A DNA stretch of 64,000 nt from Globisporangium splendens (lineage: Eukaryota > Oomycota > Peronosporomycetes > Pythiales > Pythiaceae). The translations under genes were made by a program, and so were the position numbers. Under the pieces are notes generated by a model that was not told where the DNA came from, ran no database searches, and was given only the letters and a program-made list of their open reading frames with translations. This document shows, in pieces, positions 19,501 to 28,669 of the stretch. The DNA lies in assembly GCA_006386115.1 (NCBI GenBank), contig VFIW01000005.1, positions 62,001 through 126,000 of the forward strand, given 5' to 3'. Positions within the stretch are counted from its first letter, which is position 1, and each line of letters starts with the position of its first letter.

Positions 19501-20366
19501 CTTTCTCTCACATGACCGGCGAGGGCTCGTTTCGCGAAGAACTCGTCGATTGTCTCAACCTGCTCGCGGGGCAGCGGCCATTGTCTGGTCACGCAATATT
19601 TGCTCCCGGGCTCGAGGTCAATCTCGTGCCGTACGCCACGATCAACGGGCAGGGCACTTGGCACTTTGTCGGGAAACACATCTTTGAACTCCCACAACAA
19701 GTCAAAGTATGGACTGCCTTTCACGGTGTCCCAATCCTGAGCAGCAAACCGTTTCTGTTTGTCTGGCTCCAAAACACTCTCATCCGCAGTGGACGAGGTG
19801 CACAGTTCGCCACGCGGAAACGCGGTGGGAACGACGATCTCGCGGATCTGATCACGCTCTAGATCCGTAAGAAAGAGCTCATAGCTCATTTCTTCGAGGG
19901 ATACAATCGCCTCAGCGGTACTCGGCAGCTCATGGAGCGCCGCAAATTCAGCGAAGAACACTTCGTCTGATGCGTTTGCTTCCGGACTGCGCTTCGCGCG
20001 TCTGAGCGCCACGTCAACGTGAGCGCGATCTATCGACGGATCCGAGATCATGTCGAAGGCGCGCAGCGAAGTTGCAGCTGCATTGAGAGATGGGGCAATC
20101 ATATGCGAGGCGGCCGTTTCCTCAGCAACAGATGCCAATGCACTGTCTCTCTTGCGAGCTGACAACTTGCGTCGCCCTCGTCGGTTGATGCGAACGCGCG
20201 ACCTCGCGGTTCTGAGCTCCAGTACTGCGCCGTCGGGGTGGTACGAGCTGGTTGACGCGTGTATACCTGTACTGTCGCTGTCACTTGCGGGGGCTGGCTC
20301 GGGTGCTCTGGAGCCGCACACTTGCGCACCAGTGTCCACGTCTGGCTTTCTGGCGCTTCCGCACAA
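15954..20366 (-). CDS. Pol polyprotein of element C: RT, RNase H, integrase, chromodomain
   Basis: An open frame of 1,470 codons. In order: RT (GWRIVHAFNKLNAATIPAQ, FSALDLMDGFYQILM, SYFDDIFVH), RNase H (FSVVCDASDFAIGCALM, YTDHASLR, VLADALSRR), integrase HHCC (HLGREKTFL to CEQCQRVK), DDE core (SMDFVFGFP, VSDRDPRFTAAFW, HPETDGQTEHVNR), a spacer with three 15-residue repeats (about 17,020-17,150), the GDKVLLSVKNLP module, and a C-terminal chromodomain (THYLVKWRGYDVSQSSWEP). All catalytic residues of RT and integrase are visible. The chromodomain has no stop, unlike the other gypsy copies here. It is offset in frame from the overlapping protease ORF upstream. The last 575 bp overlap the plus-strand accessory ORF. 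Confidence 0.93.
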   Translation of the reverse strand: MCGSARKPDVDTGAQVCGSRAPEPAPASDSDSTGIHASTSSYHPDGAVLELRTARSRVRINRRGRRKLSARKRDSALASVAEETAASHMIAPSLNAAATSLRAFDMISDPSIDRAHVDVALRRAKRSPEANASDEVFFAEFAALHELPSTAEAIVSLEEMSYELFLTDLERDQIREIVVPTAFPRGELCTSSTADESVLEPDKQKRFAAQDWDTVKGSPYFDLLWEFKDVFPDKVPSALPVDRGVRHEIDLEPGSKYCVTRQWPLPREQVETIDEFFAKRALAGHVRESKSPHSSPTFCVRKATGGWRIVHAFNKLNAATIPAQTPIPRKDVLIDSMGGSTVFSALDLMDGFYQILMRESGVPLTAVSTPSGMLWEWLVMPQGLKNAPATFNRLVTHLLRPHRAYAPSYFDDIFVHSRAEGDLSAVDVHKRHLRSVLQCLRDNSLYRNLKKCIFGASEIPILGCYVGKAGVCADPEKVKAIADWPIPKNVKDLRKWLGLANYLHKYSHNYAARVRPLTHLLKKDVEWDWTSDVMNAFIDVKESLVRAPVLALPDHTKAFSVVCDASDFAIGCALMQKDDDGHERVVSYQSRLLKAAEKNYPVHDKELLAIKYALLKFRVHLLGATPFVVYTDHASLRTAINSPHLSQRMARWLAFFSEFNFRVEYKPEKENVLADALSRRPDYESSADSSSDALCLERTPDLMHLSISRVQTKLKDNIQSLYAKDDECRLLLAHFDGSSKESLPAKLESKLARFSYHDGLLWHRLSNFDYPRVYVPHDQDLKLSILHEFHDTPASGHLGREKTFLQVPNVFWQPYQYKWVANYVRSCEQCQRVKPAGKNKAPLHPLPIPQDCWKSVSMDFVFGFPEDKARNTGVVVFVDRLSKMVHVAPVRKHVTAQETACLFLEHVSRYHGLPESIVSDRDPRFTAAFWRELFRLLGTDLALSTADHPETDGQTEHVNRVVEDILRSIAVDHPRDWSRWLPYVEFAINSSEHASTAVTPFYFNSLRHPRVPATLFEGVERSEVGGQLAALDASARSPSPDVASTAHVDARDAPPVRSRSESVTVLPYSTQSIDMSGTVLSYGTRVPKDGSPTVLSYGTRVPIDGSPTVPIYGTRAKNSQSQTESGDCSCERQPRMEGRAVSHTGAEIDLSAARAARATTKQDKAVAAARQFVGERAALLRRVRDQLAAAQDKQKLYADKSGRKNKQTFCVGDKVLLSVKNLPNDAVTTLPSGSKLLPRFIGPYTVVEKIGDFNYKLDLPTRMATHPVFYVGLLKRYHDATVDFYPSPGARRSHQGAQTPPIETRARCASPKASSLAERTSRGSASRGHGTPPASDELPSAPSQALSPSALTARFRPDIAGEGYGRLAVAPPKTMRSREPSEPSHLVQPPMLKRSRAPPIPLIDKQGQRHYHVERLLRVQRRKWNTHYLVKWRGYDVSQSSWEPAERLREDVPDLVDAFEAQLRDCHSRE

Positions 20367-21121
20367 ACTGGGCTACCTGCCTCAGCGCATCTCCTAGCTG
20401 AGCTCCCTGCCACAGCGTGAGTGTTTTGAGCGGGGCTCGCTGCCGCCGCGTGTTCAAAGCTCGCATCCATAGCGTGGAAATTTTCCCGCAACCTTCGCTC
20501 TTCATCAGAGGAAGGGATGGAGCTCCCGATTGTGCGTGCTCGCCAATCGATCCAAGGCTGATGTTTCGCCAGCCAAGGCATCCCTAGGATGAGGTCGTAC
20601 TTCGACCCCATCGCTAGCACCACGAACGTTTCTTTGCAGACAAAGTCGCAAAAACTGAAGGAGAGTTCGACTTGAACCCCTTCAGTGTGTACTGTCGACC
20701 CATCGGCCAGACGTACGATCATCTTCTCGCGCTTGCCACTGTGGACAAGTCGGTCATACGCTTGCAGACTCTTTTTCAGAGCTGACTTAGAGACGAAGTT
20801 CTGTGACGCACCGCAGTCAACAAGAACCGTCATTTTCTTCTCATAGCCCTTCACATCGGCGATATATACCAACATCTCACTCGGAGCCTTGTTGCCAAGA
20901 GCTCCTGGGACTAAACTTCCCATCTGCACGACTCTAGTAGTCGGCGACGCCGAAGCTATAGAGTCTGTCTCAGTAGAGCGTCCCGCTTCTACTGAGACAT
21001 TCCGTTTCCCTTTCTTGCCGCAGCGGATCTGCCACCTCGGTGAGCGTGGTTGCCGCGCGGCGTTTGGTAGTCCCTCGCCTGATTTCCAGTGCGAGGAGCG
21101 GACTGCCTTGGAGCGGGACAC
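20099..21121 (-). CDS. Protease ORF of element C
   Basis: The aspartic protease active site reads VDCGASQNFV (D-C-G-A rather than the usual D-T/S-G-A), with ILGMPWLAKHQPWIDW at the end of the fold. The ORF overlaps gag upstream (132 nt) and pol downstream (268 nt), each in a different frame with the same direction of shift (equivalent to -1). This is the gag/pro/pol three-frame layout seen in some retroviruses. No classical slippery heptamer was found by eye in the pro-pol overlap. The true start inside the gag overlap is unknown. Confidence 0.8.
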   Translation of the reverse strand: MSRSKAVRSSHWKSGEGLPNAARQPRSPRWQIRCGKKGKRNVSVEAGRSTETDSIASASPTTRVVQMGSLVPGALGNKAPSEMLVYIADVKGYEKKMTVLVDCGASQNFVSKSALKKSLQAYDRLVHSGKREKMIVRLADGSTVHTEGVQVELSFSFCDFVCKETFVVLAMGSKYDLILGMPWLAKHQPWIDWRARTIGSSIPSSDEERRLRENFHAMDASFEHAAAASPAQNTHAVAGSSARRCAEAGSPVCAEAPESQTWTLVRKCAAPEHPSQPPQVTATVQVYTRQPARTTPTAQYWSSEPRGRAFASTDEGDASCQLARETVHWHLLLRKRPPRI

Positions 21122-22149
21122 TTCGACTGATAGTGTCCTCGCTTGCCACAGTTAAAGCAGGTCACTTCGGCGCTGCTGAGATCCATTGGTGTCGGACCAT
21201 GGAAGCGCCGCTCATTCGTGACTGCTCGGTGGCTGTGATGCGCACCGTTGTGGCGGCCAGCGTTCCAATCAGGTCGGCTGACTCTGAACGATTGCTGCTC
21301 AACGAGCGCAATGCGGATCGCATCTTCCATCGTGGCCGGCAAGCGTCGGTACAACTCCTGACGCGCTGGTCCACTGTTGAGGCCGTTGAGAAACGCAGGC
21401 ACTTTCACAGACTCAGGCAAAGGGCTGGTCGTGATCGCCGCGCACAGGCTTCTCATCTCCTGGATGTATCGTTCCAGTGAGAGTTTCCCTTGTTTCAAGG
21501 AGAAGAAACGACCTTGCAACAGCACTTCGTTGTTCGGAGGCTGATACATGGCGGTGATTCTCGCACGGAAAATATCCCACGTGTCGAATGCACACTCATC
21601 GGCGAGCAACGTCGAGAATGCCCATTCCGACGCTCGACCGCGCAGGTTCGAGATGGCGTAAGACACCATCTGCTCGTTGCTGTCGATGAGCTGAGCCTTG
21701 GCGCAACGCTCCACGGCGAGTAGCCAGTGGATGAGCTTGTCGCCATCCGCACCATCGAATTTCGGAGCGTCGATCTTGACAGCTCTCGGGCGGGGAGTTT
21801 GGGACGTGGGTGTCTGAGGCGCAGAAGCCGCACTCGACAAAGACGTGGCTGCACCAGCAACCACAGATACCACTCGCTCGAGCGCTTCGCGCGACTCAGC
21901 AGCTGAGCGCAGCATCTCTGCGGTCAAGCTTGCGGTGGCTTGCATTTGTGCTTGCGCACTTCGCTCTCCTTCGAGGCGCTGAGCGTTCGAGAAGTTCTCG
22001 AACTGCTCGAGTCGAAAGATTTGCTGTTCCGGCGACGCCGAGAGCACGTCTAGAGCGACTTGGTCGCCTAGCGCTTGTGCCATTCGGGTCAGCACACTCC
22101 GGTGCTCAGCCGAGAGGTGCGGGAACTGCGCAGGGTCAATTGACGCCAT
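20989..22149 (-). CDS. Gag of element C
   Basis: A 386-codon ORF beginning MASIDPAQFPHLSAEHRSVL. A central retrotransposon Gag capsid-like region (KFDGADGDKLIHWLLAVER through GRFFSLKQGKLSLERYIQEM) is followed by a CCHC zinc knuckle (CFNCGKRGHYQSKC) and a basic tail. The start ATG lies 54 bp after the primer-binding site on this strand. It appears intact. Confidence 0.9.
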   Translation of the reverse strand: MASIDPAQFPHLSAEHRSVLTRMAQALGDQVALDVLSASPEQQIFRLEQFENFSNAQRLEGERSAQAQMQATASLTAEMLRSAAESREALERVVSVVAGAATSLSSAASAPQTPTSQTPRPRAVKIDAPKFDGADGDKLIHWLLAVERCAKAQLIDSNEQMVSYAISNLRGRASEWAFSTLLADECAFDTWDIFRARITAMYQPPNNEVLLQGRFFSLKQGKLSLERYIQEMRSLCAAITTSPLPESVKVPAFLNGLNSGPARQELYRRLPATMEDAIRIALVEQQSFRVSRPDWNAGRHNGAHHSHRAVTNERRFHGPTPMDLSSAEVTCFNCGKRGHYQSKCPAPRQSAPRTGNQARDYQTPRGNHAHRGGRSAAARKGNGMSQ

Positions 22150-22202
22150 GATGAATCCTTGAGGAAGCGATTCAGGCAGCCACCTCTGCCGGGTCGTAGA
22201 TT

Positions 22203-22219
22203 GACTACAAGTGCTACCA
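22203..22219 (-). other. Primer-binding site of element C
   Basis: Two bases after the 5' LTR on the minus strand comes TGGTAGCACTTGTAGTC, starting with the TGG expected to pair with a tRNA CCA end. Element B has TGGTAGCACTT at the same place, so both families use the same or a similar tRNA primer. Confidence 0.7.
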
Positions 22220-22221
22220 GT

Positions 22222-22756
22222 TGTAACCGGACACTTCCGAGTTACGCAGCACGGTACGTGTGTGAAGAAGCGTATGCAACGCTTCTCTCAAGGACTCTGT
22301 TCCGAGAGCTGTTGCCTGCTTCCTGCAGTGCAACAATCGGTTACCTATAGGTCTCTATAGAGTAACCGTCAATAACCAAAGGCTTTAGTTAACGGTAAAA
22401 ATGGAACTGTTTATTTGTTGGAGGTTGCCCTCTGTAGGACAACCTGAGTTATCTTTATGTAACTATGAACAATAGCAATCTCAAGTGTAATTACTCCCCA
22501 TGGGACAATGAGTGGCTATGAAAGACTAACGCTAGTTGTCTTATGTGATTGGACGAAATGCATGTTCAATTATATCCAATCGGAGGCGCCGTCACTCAGA
22601 CTGGCTGCCGGCTCCATCGTGAAGGTTCGAGCAAGTACGACGAACCTCATGGTTCGGTCTTAAACTTGTTGCGCGTACTCTACGTACCGCAAGGTTCGGT
22701 TTGTTTGTGTGGCACAACACAAGCGCGTAACCATGTTACAGTGTAACCCCGTTACA
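22222..22756 (-). repeat. LTR C right (5' LTR of element C)
   Basis: A 535-bp repeat, TGTAACCGG to CCGTTACA, partner of 14,264-14,799. It is followed by the right copy of GTTGG. Confidence 0.9.
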
Positions 22757-22761
22757 GTTGG
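22757..22761. repeat. Target site duplication GTTGG, right copy (element C)
   Basis: GTTGG immediately follows the LTR and continues as TTCCCCTCGG, matching the uninterrupted sequence in element A at 8,345-8,360. Confidence 0.85.
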
Positions 22762-23056
22762 TTCCCCTCGGAGTCTCGCAACGGAGGAGCTGGAGGAGGG
22801 AAGATCTGCTCGTGACTCCGAGGCGCATCCTCAGAGCGATCAGCGTCTTCTTGATCGGCTGAAGTACGCTGAGCAAGAGAACGAGGTTCTCCGACTTCGG
22901 GCCGAGCTAAGCGAGATGATCGCGAAGCACGAACGGTTCGAGGGGAGTCTCTCGAGGCTCGAGGCGGACCACAAGCTTGTTCTTGGGATCCTTCGTGAGC
23001 ATGGCCTCTCGAAGGGGAAGAGACCGGCGAGTCATCGTGGCGATGATACGCTTTGA
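22757..23056 (+). pseudogene. Accessory ORF of element B, C-terminal coiled-coil part
   Basis: This is the continuation of 12,864-14,263 across element C. It encodes the Ser/Glu-rich linker and coiled coil (LLDRLKYAEQENEVLRLRAE) ending GDDTL, nearly identical to element A's 8,345-8,644. It is antisense to the integrase C-terminal linker of pol B. It is separated from its own 5' part only by the 8.5-kb insertion. Confidence 0.68.
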
Positions 23057-25362
23057 GTCGCCCAACGTAGAACGTCGGGTGTAGACGCATGGCCGGAGGA
23101 AGCTCCAACGTATATGCGTCTCCAATTCTTTCAAGTACCTTGAAAGGGCCAATGTATCTTGGCAGCAACTTGTTGCTGTCACTGCTCGCCACTCTGTTAG
23201 GTAGGTTAGCAGTCGGTAGCAAAACAAATGGATTTCGTTGAAACTCGTTCGTGTTTTTGCGGCCACTCTTGTCCGCTTGTTCCTTCTGACTATCCACTGC
23301 GTCGACGATTGAATCGCGGACAAAGCGGATGACAGCTTGCCGCTGCAACACTGTTGTAGCGATGTCTTTGTCGACGATCGCCGCATGAGCAGTTACCTGC
23401 TCATGATGGTGCGAGATCTCCGCGCTCTTCGCTTGTTCCGAAGCAGCTGCTTCGCGGACTCCTCCCCCACTCAAGGGAGATGTCACCGACGGAGGGGACA
23501 TCCCACCGAGGATGGAGGGAAGATGTGGGTGTCTGAGGGCATTCACGTAGAACGGCGTGTGCCCAGTTGAGGCATGCACAGAGTTGTTGATTGCAAACTC
23601 TGCGAGAGGGAGACATTCATTCCAGTGAGTGAATGAATGCGCATAGCTGCGCAGAATGTCCTCGAGCGTGCGGTTTACACGCTCGGTCTGACCATCTGTC
23701 TGCGGATGATCAGCTGTCGACATCTTGAGCTGAGTGCCCAAGAGTCGGAACAACTCTTGCCAGAAGGCAGCTGTGAATCGTGGATCTCGGTCCGACACGA
23801 TTTCAGTGGGCATTCCGTGTAACCTAAACACAGAATCCAGGAATATCTGCGCTGTCTGCTTTGCGGTGACGCTAGCAGGGACAGCGCTGAGATGGACCAT
23901 CTTACTGAAGCGATCCACGATGACGAGGATCCCAGTCTTCTTGCTGGAGTCAGCAGGAAGACCGAAGATGAAGTCCATCGAGACTGACTTCCAACAGTCC
24001 GCCGGGACTGGCAGAGATCGCAGCGGTGCGTTGGTCACCGGTGCTGGCTTGACGCACTGGCAAACCTCGCATGCGCGTACGTATTTGCGGACCCACTTGT
24101 ATTGGTGGGACCAACAGAAGTCGCGGGAAAGCGCGAGATACGTTTTCTCGCGTCCTGGATGGCCGCGGAAAGGCGCATCGTGGTACTCGAAGAGCACACG
24201 ATTGCGAAGGTCACTATCGTTTGGAACGACAGCGCGTGGCTCGCCGCTGTCATCTATACGGTAGTAGAGAACATCGTTGCGCATCTCGCAACGATGTAGA
24301 CGAGCGCGTTGAGCCGGATCCAACGCCTTGAGCGACTTATCAGACGGGTCTGACAAGTGGGCAACAAGTCGACAGGTGTTACTATCTGTCGCATACGCTC
24401 TTTTGATATCGTCAAGGAGCGACGATGTCGGCGTGCTTTCTCGTGTGATTGCCATCACACGGTCTTCCTTTGAGTCGTTTGCTTTCGACTCAAAGTCTGG
24501 GTGACGTGAGAGCACATCCGCGATCACGTTGAACCGACCGGGTTTGTACTCGACGTCAAACTCGTACACCGCAAAGAAAGAAAGCCATCGGGCCATTCTT
24601 TGCGACAGATGTGGCGACTTCACTGCGGTGCGGAGCGAAGCGTGGTCAGTGTAAACGGTGAACCGTTTACTTCCGAGCAAATACGCTCTGAACTTCGTAA
24701 GAGCGTACTTCATGGCAAGCAACTCCTTGTCATGAACCGGATAATTGTGCTCAGCTGGCTTCAGCTGACGCGACTGATAGCAGATCACGCGTTCTCGATC
24801 TGCATCGTCGTGATGCATGAGCGCGCACCCGATTGCAAAGTCGGATGCATCGCAGACCACATAGAATGGTCGCTCGTGATCAGCGATCGCGAGAACCGGA
24901 GCTTCCATGAGGCTGCGTTTCACCTTAACGAATGCTTCTTGACATTCGTCGGACCACTTCCAATCGACATCTTTCTTCAATAAAGGTGAAAAAGGTCGGA
25001 TGATACCCGCATAGTTCTGCGAGTACTTATGGAGATACGTCGCAAGTCCGAGGAACTTGCGAAGATCCTTTTGGCTTGTTGGAACAGGCCAATCGTTGAT
25101 CGCCTTGATCTTTTCGGGATCAGGACACACTCCGTTCTTGCCGACAAAGCAACCGAGAACGGGGATCTCATCAACACCAAACATACACTTTTGTGTGTTT
25201 GCGTACAACTTGTGCTTTCGCATCAAGTCGAGGAGCTTTCGGAGGTGCTCTCTGTGCACTTCCACATCGGATGCAGCATCCGATGCGCGGCTGTGTATGA
25301 ACACATCGTCGAAACAGCTGGGTGCGAAGTCTCGCGCCGGCCGTAGTAGTTGCGTGACGCAT

Positions 25363-26055
25363 CTATTGAACGTGGCGAGAGCATTTGTTAGTTCCTGTGG
25401 CATTACGAGCCACTCCCACAGCATCCCGCTCGGGGTGCTGACAGCCGTGAGAGGGATATCCTTTTCGCGCATCAAGATTTGATAGAATCCATCTCAAATC
25501 GATCGTACTAAAGATAGCACTACCTTGCATGCTGTCAATGATGACATCTTTGCGAGGTATCGGCGTTTGCGCCGGGATTGTTGCCGCATTCAACTTATTG
25601 AACGTATACACGATCCTCCAACCTCCTGTGGCCTTTTTCACACAGAAGGTGGGGCTGCAGTGCGGAGAATTCGACTCGCGCACTTGTCCTGCTTTGCAGC
25701 AAGCTTCAAAGAACTCGTCGATCGCCTTGGCTTGTTCACGAGGTAGTGGCCATTGCCTCGTGACGCAGCACTTCGTACCTGGCTTGAGATCAATCTCATG
25801 CCGCACTCCTTTGTCTGTCGGAAGACGACAAGGTACATCTTCTGGGAATACGTCTTCGTATTCCTTCAACAGCCCATAGAATAGACTGTCCTTCAGGGAT
25901 TCCCATCCCTGAGCCTGGAATCGTTCCTTTTTGGTCGGCTCGTCGAACACCTCAGTGTCCATCACTGATGATGACGCAAGGAAACATTCATCGAGTGGGT
26001 GTCTCTGCACTGCCGACTCGGCATTGATCGATCCTCCCGAGGAGCGATGTAACAA
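25363..26055 (-). pseudogene. Pol B: N-terminal reverse transcriptase
   Basis: It runs from the linker after protease through GVRHEIDLKPGTKCCVTRQW and GWRIVYTFNKLNAATIPAQ to FSTIDLR, after which a 2-bp deletion near 25,493 throws it out of frame. It is offset from the protease ORF by the same frame step as in elements A and C. Confidence 0.83.
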
Positions 26056-27173
26056 ATATGCTCGAGGGTGCCTCGATGCAGTTCTTTCATGAACCGTTTC
26101 TGGCTCATGATGGGTAGCGTCACCACTTCCGAAGCGTCCTTCGGAGGGTCTTCTAACGCCATCTCATGAATATGAGATCCATCTTCATCAGTGACCATGA
26201 CACTGATGACTTCGCACGAGGAGCCTTGATCAGAGGTCTCCATTGGCGGTACCTTTCCTTCGTCATCGCTCTTCTGAACAGAGCGATGGACTTCCGAAGT
26301 CTGTCCTTTAGACTTTCGGGTGGCTTCGCCTTCGGACATTGTGCTAAGGGGGCCATCGCACACCCTTGCATCATGTTCGCTTACCGGCAGCGCGTTGCGC
26401 GCCGACGGGCGGTTAGCCTGCTTCCGCTTCATAGCGGGGTAACTGATCGATTGTTGATTCCAATCGATGATCGGCTGATACTTCTTCAGCCATGGCATTC
26501 CAAGGATGACATCGAACTTGTCATCTAAATCCAGCCAAACGAAGTCTCCTTCCATTTGGCGTCCATCATCATGCGTGACACGAAGCCGTGTCACGTGTTT
26601 CTCCGTCGCGACGGTGGCACCTGTTGCCAATCGCACGGTGATCATCAAGTCGGAGGAATGTGATTCCTCCGAGCTTACTTTCGCTAGCTCACGGGCGACA
26701 TGCGATCGAACAAAGTTGTTTGACGCACCCGTGTCTAGCAGTGCCCGCAGAGGGGTCGTAAATCCCTCTACGGTTATCTCAAGTTGGATGAGCCGATCTC
26801 TCGACTCATCCGCAGTCGTGATTGTCCAGCAGCGCGTGTCATGCACGCTGGGGGCTTGCGTCTCGTGCACCACGATCGTACCAGACGCATATTCGCCAGT
26901 AGAGCGCCCCGCGTCTACTGGTGGTTGTCGTTTTTGACTCTTCGCACTCATTGCGCGAAGAAGCCGTTCGAGACGTTTCTCGAACGCGAGGAGCGGGCTG
27001 CGCCGCTCGGCACTCGTATTGAAAGTGCCCCAGTTTCTGGCAGCGGTGGCACCGCAGCTTGCGATTGTCGACGGGTCTCTTCGGAGCCGCTGAAGCTTGA
27101 ACCAACGAGAGATCCATTGGTTCGGATCCACTGTAACGTGGAGGAGGTCTCGCGTGCCGGAACTGCGCGGCAC
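25962..27173 (-). CDS. Protease ORF of element B
   Basis: LLDTGASNNFVRSHVARELA is the aspartic protease active site and ILGMPWLKKYQPIIDW the end of the fold. The ORF begins inside the gag region in another frame; real protease coding probably starts about 26,950. A conserved PVDAGRSTGEYASG precedes it, comparable to SVEAGRSTETDS in element C. An acidic linker follows, then overlap with RT. Confidence 0.8.
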   Translation of the reverse strand: MPRSSGTRDLLHVTVDPNQWISRWFKLQRLRRDPSTIASCGATAARNWGTFNTSAERRSPLLAFEKRLERLLRAMSAKSQKRQPPVDAGRSTGEYASGTIVVHETQAPSVHDTRCWTITTADESRDRLIQLEITVEGFTTPLRALLDTGASNNFVRSHVARELAKVSSEESHSSDLMITVRLATGATVATEKHVTRLRVTHDDGRQMEGDFVWLDLDDKFDVILGMPWLKKYQPIIDWNQQSISYPAMKRKQANRPSARNALPVSEHDARVCDGPLSTMSEGEATRKSKGQTSEVHRSVQKSDDEGKVPPMETSDQGSSCEVISVMVTDEDGSHIHEMALEDPPKDASEVVTLPIMSQKRFMKELHRGTLEHICYIAPREDRSMPSRQCRDTHSMNVSLRHHQ

Positions 27174-28020
27174 GGTAAGGGAACGCGTGAAGCCGTGCTT
27201 GCTTCGCGCTAAAGTCTTCCTGAAGCGCCAGAGTGATTGCTTGCTCTAGCGTTTCCGGGTATTCCCGGAACAGGTAGGTCTTGGCGGGACCATCCACCAA
27301 ACCTTTCACGAACGTGGCGACTTGCGTCGCCATGTCGATTGGCTCAGACACGATACTTGATACCAAGTATCGGGCATGCTGGATATACGCGTGGAGATCG
27401 CGTTTATCCTGTCGGATTTCGAGAAATTCCGTGCGAGTACGGAATTCCGACTTTGGTGGCTCAAAGGCGGCACGGATGTCGCCTTTAAACTCCGAAAGTG
27501 TGGAGAAATAACCATGGTCGGCCATTCGGCGACCAAATGCCCAGTTCTTGGCTCTCCCAGCGAGCTTGGACATCGCGAAATCGACCTGCTGCTCCGGATC
27601 GTAGATTTGTCCGGAGCGAATGGCGACATCGATTTCGACGAACCATCGGAGGAGAGGCTCATTGTCTCCTCCGCCATACTTCGCGACTTCAAGCCTCACA
27701 GGCTTTTGTCGTGGGAACTGTACCTGCGCAGGAGCTGCGCGGGTTGCTTCTCTTCCACGGTCTTCTGCCTCCTTCTGCAGGAACCCGATCGCCGTGAGGC
27801 GATGTTGATCCTGCGACAGGGTGGCAAGGATGGCGAACACGGCCTTTTCGCCGATGATCGTCCTCATCCGTTGGAAGGCACTCCACTCGAGATCACTCAA
27901 GTGGAGGCAATCCTCCCGGTTGATCGTCGCACTCGCGGTTTCCGCGGGTTCGAGATTCATCATCGGTTCTTCGTCAGTACTCATTACTGACGGCTCCCGC
28001 TCTGTGGTTGGACGGACCAC
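26839..28020 (-). CDS. Gag of element B
   Basis: 393 codons from an ATG just inside the primer-binding site to 26,839. It has a capsid-like region (KYGGGDNEPLLRWFVEIDVA, AFEPPKSEFRTRTEFLEIRQ) and a CCHC zinc knuckle (CHRCQKLGHFQYEC). Residues after the knuckle overlap the protease ORF in another frame. It appears intact although pol B is not. Confidence 0.85.
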   Translation of the reverse strand: MVRPTTEREPSVMSTDEEPMMNLEPAETASATINREDCLHLSDLEWSAFQRMRTIIGEKAVFAILATLSQDQHRLTAIGFLQKEAEDRGREATRAAPAQVQFPRQKPVRLEVAKYGGGDNEPLLRWFVEIDVAIRSGQIYDPEQQVDFAMSKLAGRAKNWAFGRRMADHGYFSTLSEFKGDIRAAFEPPKSEFRTRTEFLEIRQDKRDLHAYIQHARYLVSSIVSEPIDMATQVATFVKGLVDGPAKTYLFREYPETLEQAITLALQEDFSAKQARLHAFPYRAAQFRHARPPPRYSGSEPMDLSLVQASAAPKRPVDNRKLRCHRCQKLGHFQYECRAAQPAPRVRETSRTASSRNECEESKTTTTSRRGALYWRICVWYDRGARDASPQRA

Positions 28021-28032
28021 AAAGTGCTACCA
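28017..28032 (-). other. Primer-binding site of element B
   Basis: On the minus strand TGGTAGCACTTTGTGG follows the LTR after two bases, sharing its first eleven bases with the site in element C. Confidence 0.7.
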
Positions 28033-28034
28033 GG

Positions 28035-28399
28035 TGTAACGGGACTCGTTACACGGCGTACACGTGCGTTGAGGAAGCGCAGGTGAAAGGAAGGGAGCTT
28101 TGCGCGTTACCATGCAAATTGAGAAGTGAATTAAAACGTTAAAGTGCTAACATGCAATCGTAGTGACTGAAACCTACGGTGTCTCTCATTGGTAGATAAT
28201 CGGATGTCCAATCCGACTATAACCCAATGGGATTAAATCTTAACGGCTTAGTCTTATTGGCTAATATGCAAATGGCTACGTACAGTGTTTATGAGTGACA
28301 CATATTAATGTGTCTCCAACTGTACGACGTGGGTGGGTTCGGAAGAGGTGGTAAAACCCATGTGGGAGAAAACCCACACTCTCCTGAACCGGGAACTCA
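28035..28399 (-). repeat. LTR of element B, main part (5' LTR, split by LINE)
   Basis: It begins TGTAACGGG and shares the LTR A landmarks (GTTGAGGAAGCGCAGGTG, TGTCCAATCCGACTAT, CCCACACTCTC) but is clearly more diverged, perhaps three quarters identical by eye, and lacks an internal segment. It breaks at 28,399 and resumes at 37,192. Confidence 0.82.
28387..28399. repeat. 13-bp target site duplication, left copy (LINE)
   Basis: AACCGGGAACTCA here is repeated at 37,179-37,191. Aligning with the unbroken LTRs (CCCAAGAACCCATATAATGGG) shows the LTR resumes right after the second copy. Confidence 0.88.
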
Positions 28400-28669
28400 G
28401 TTTAAAGGTTGTCTATATTACTAGAATTAGACGGAGTGACTACTCAATCTACCTAGCAAAAATAGAAATATCACTTACTATACTACTCTAGTATACATGT
28501 TGACGTATTGAATCTGGACTTGAGGTTGATTTTTGAAATGTCTGTCTTGCAATTCTTTATGAATGAATTGTGTGAATTGCGTGAATTGCGTGTAGGAGGG
28601 GGGTTATTTTTGGCGTTTTGAAGGGGTGGCTAAAAATAGCCATTCGTCAAAAAAGCCCGACCAGCGCCG

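Larger units (their letters stand above)
14264..22756 (-). mobile_element. Ty3/gypsy chromovirus-like element C, nearly complete, ambisense
   Basis: This 8.5-kb element has two LTRs, a 5-bp target duplication (GTTGG), a primer-binding site, gag, protease, an uninterrupted pol of 1,470 codons ending in a chromodomain, a polypurine tract, and a long plus-strand ORF between pol and the 3' LTR. It is inserted into element B, so it is younger than B. Pol integrity and similar LTRs suggest recent activity. Confidence 0.93.
22752..25475 (-). pseudogene. Pol B: RT palm to integrase C-terminus
   Basis: A continuous frame of 907 codons with SCFDDVFIH (RT box; Tyr replaced by Cys compared with element A), RNase H (FYVVCDASDFAIGCALM), the integrase HHCC module and DDE core (VSDRDPRFTAAFW, HPQTDGQTERVNR) and the C-terminal module. 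It stops where element C was inserted; its chromodomain continues at 14,083-14,263. The upstream RT part is in another frame because of a 2-bp deletion near 25,493 (CCATCTCAAATCG versus CCATCTCTCAAATCG in A). Confidence 0.88.
12738..28399 (-). mobile_element. Ty3/gypsy element B, interrupted by element C
   Basis: It has the same family organisation as A: accessory ORF on plus (12,864 to 14,263, continuing 22,757-23,056), pol, protease and gag on minus (23,000-28,020), primer-binding site at 28,017-28,032 and LTR from 28,035. Element C sits at 14,264-22,756 inside it and a LINE sits inside its last LTR. Its internal sequence is very close to A, but its right LTR is much more diverged than LTR A2. 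Confidence 0.82.
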
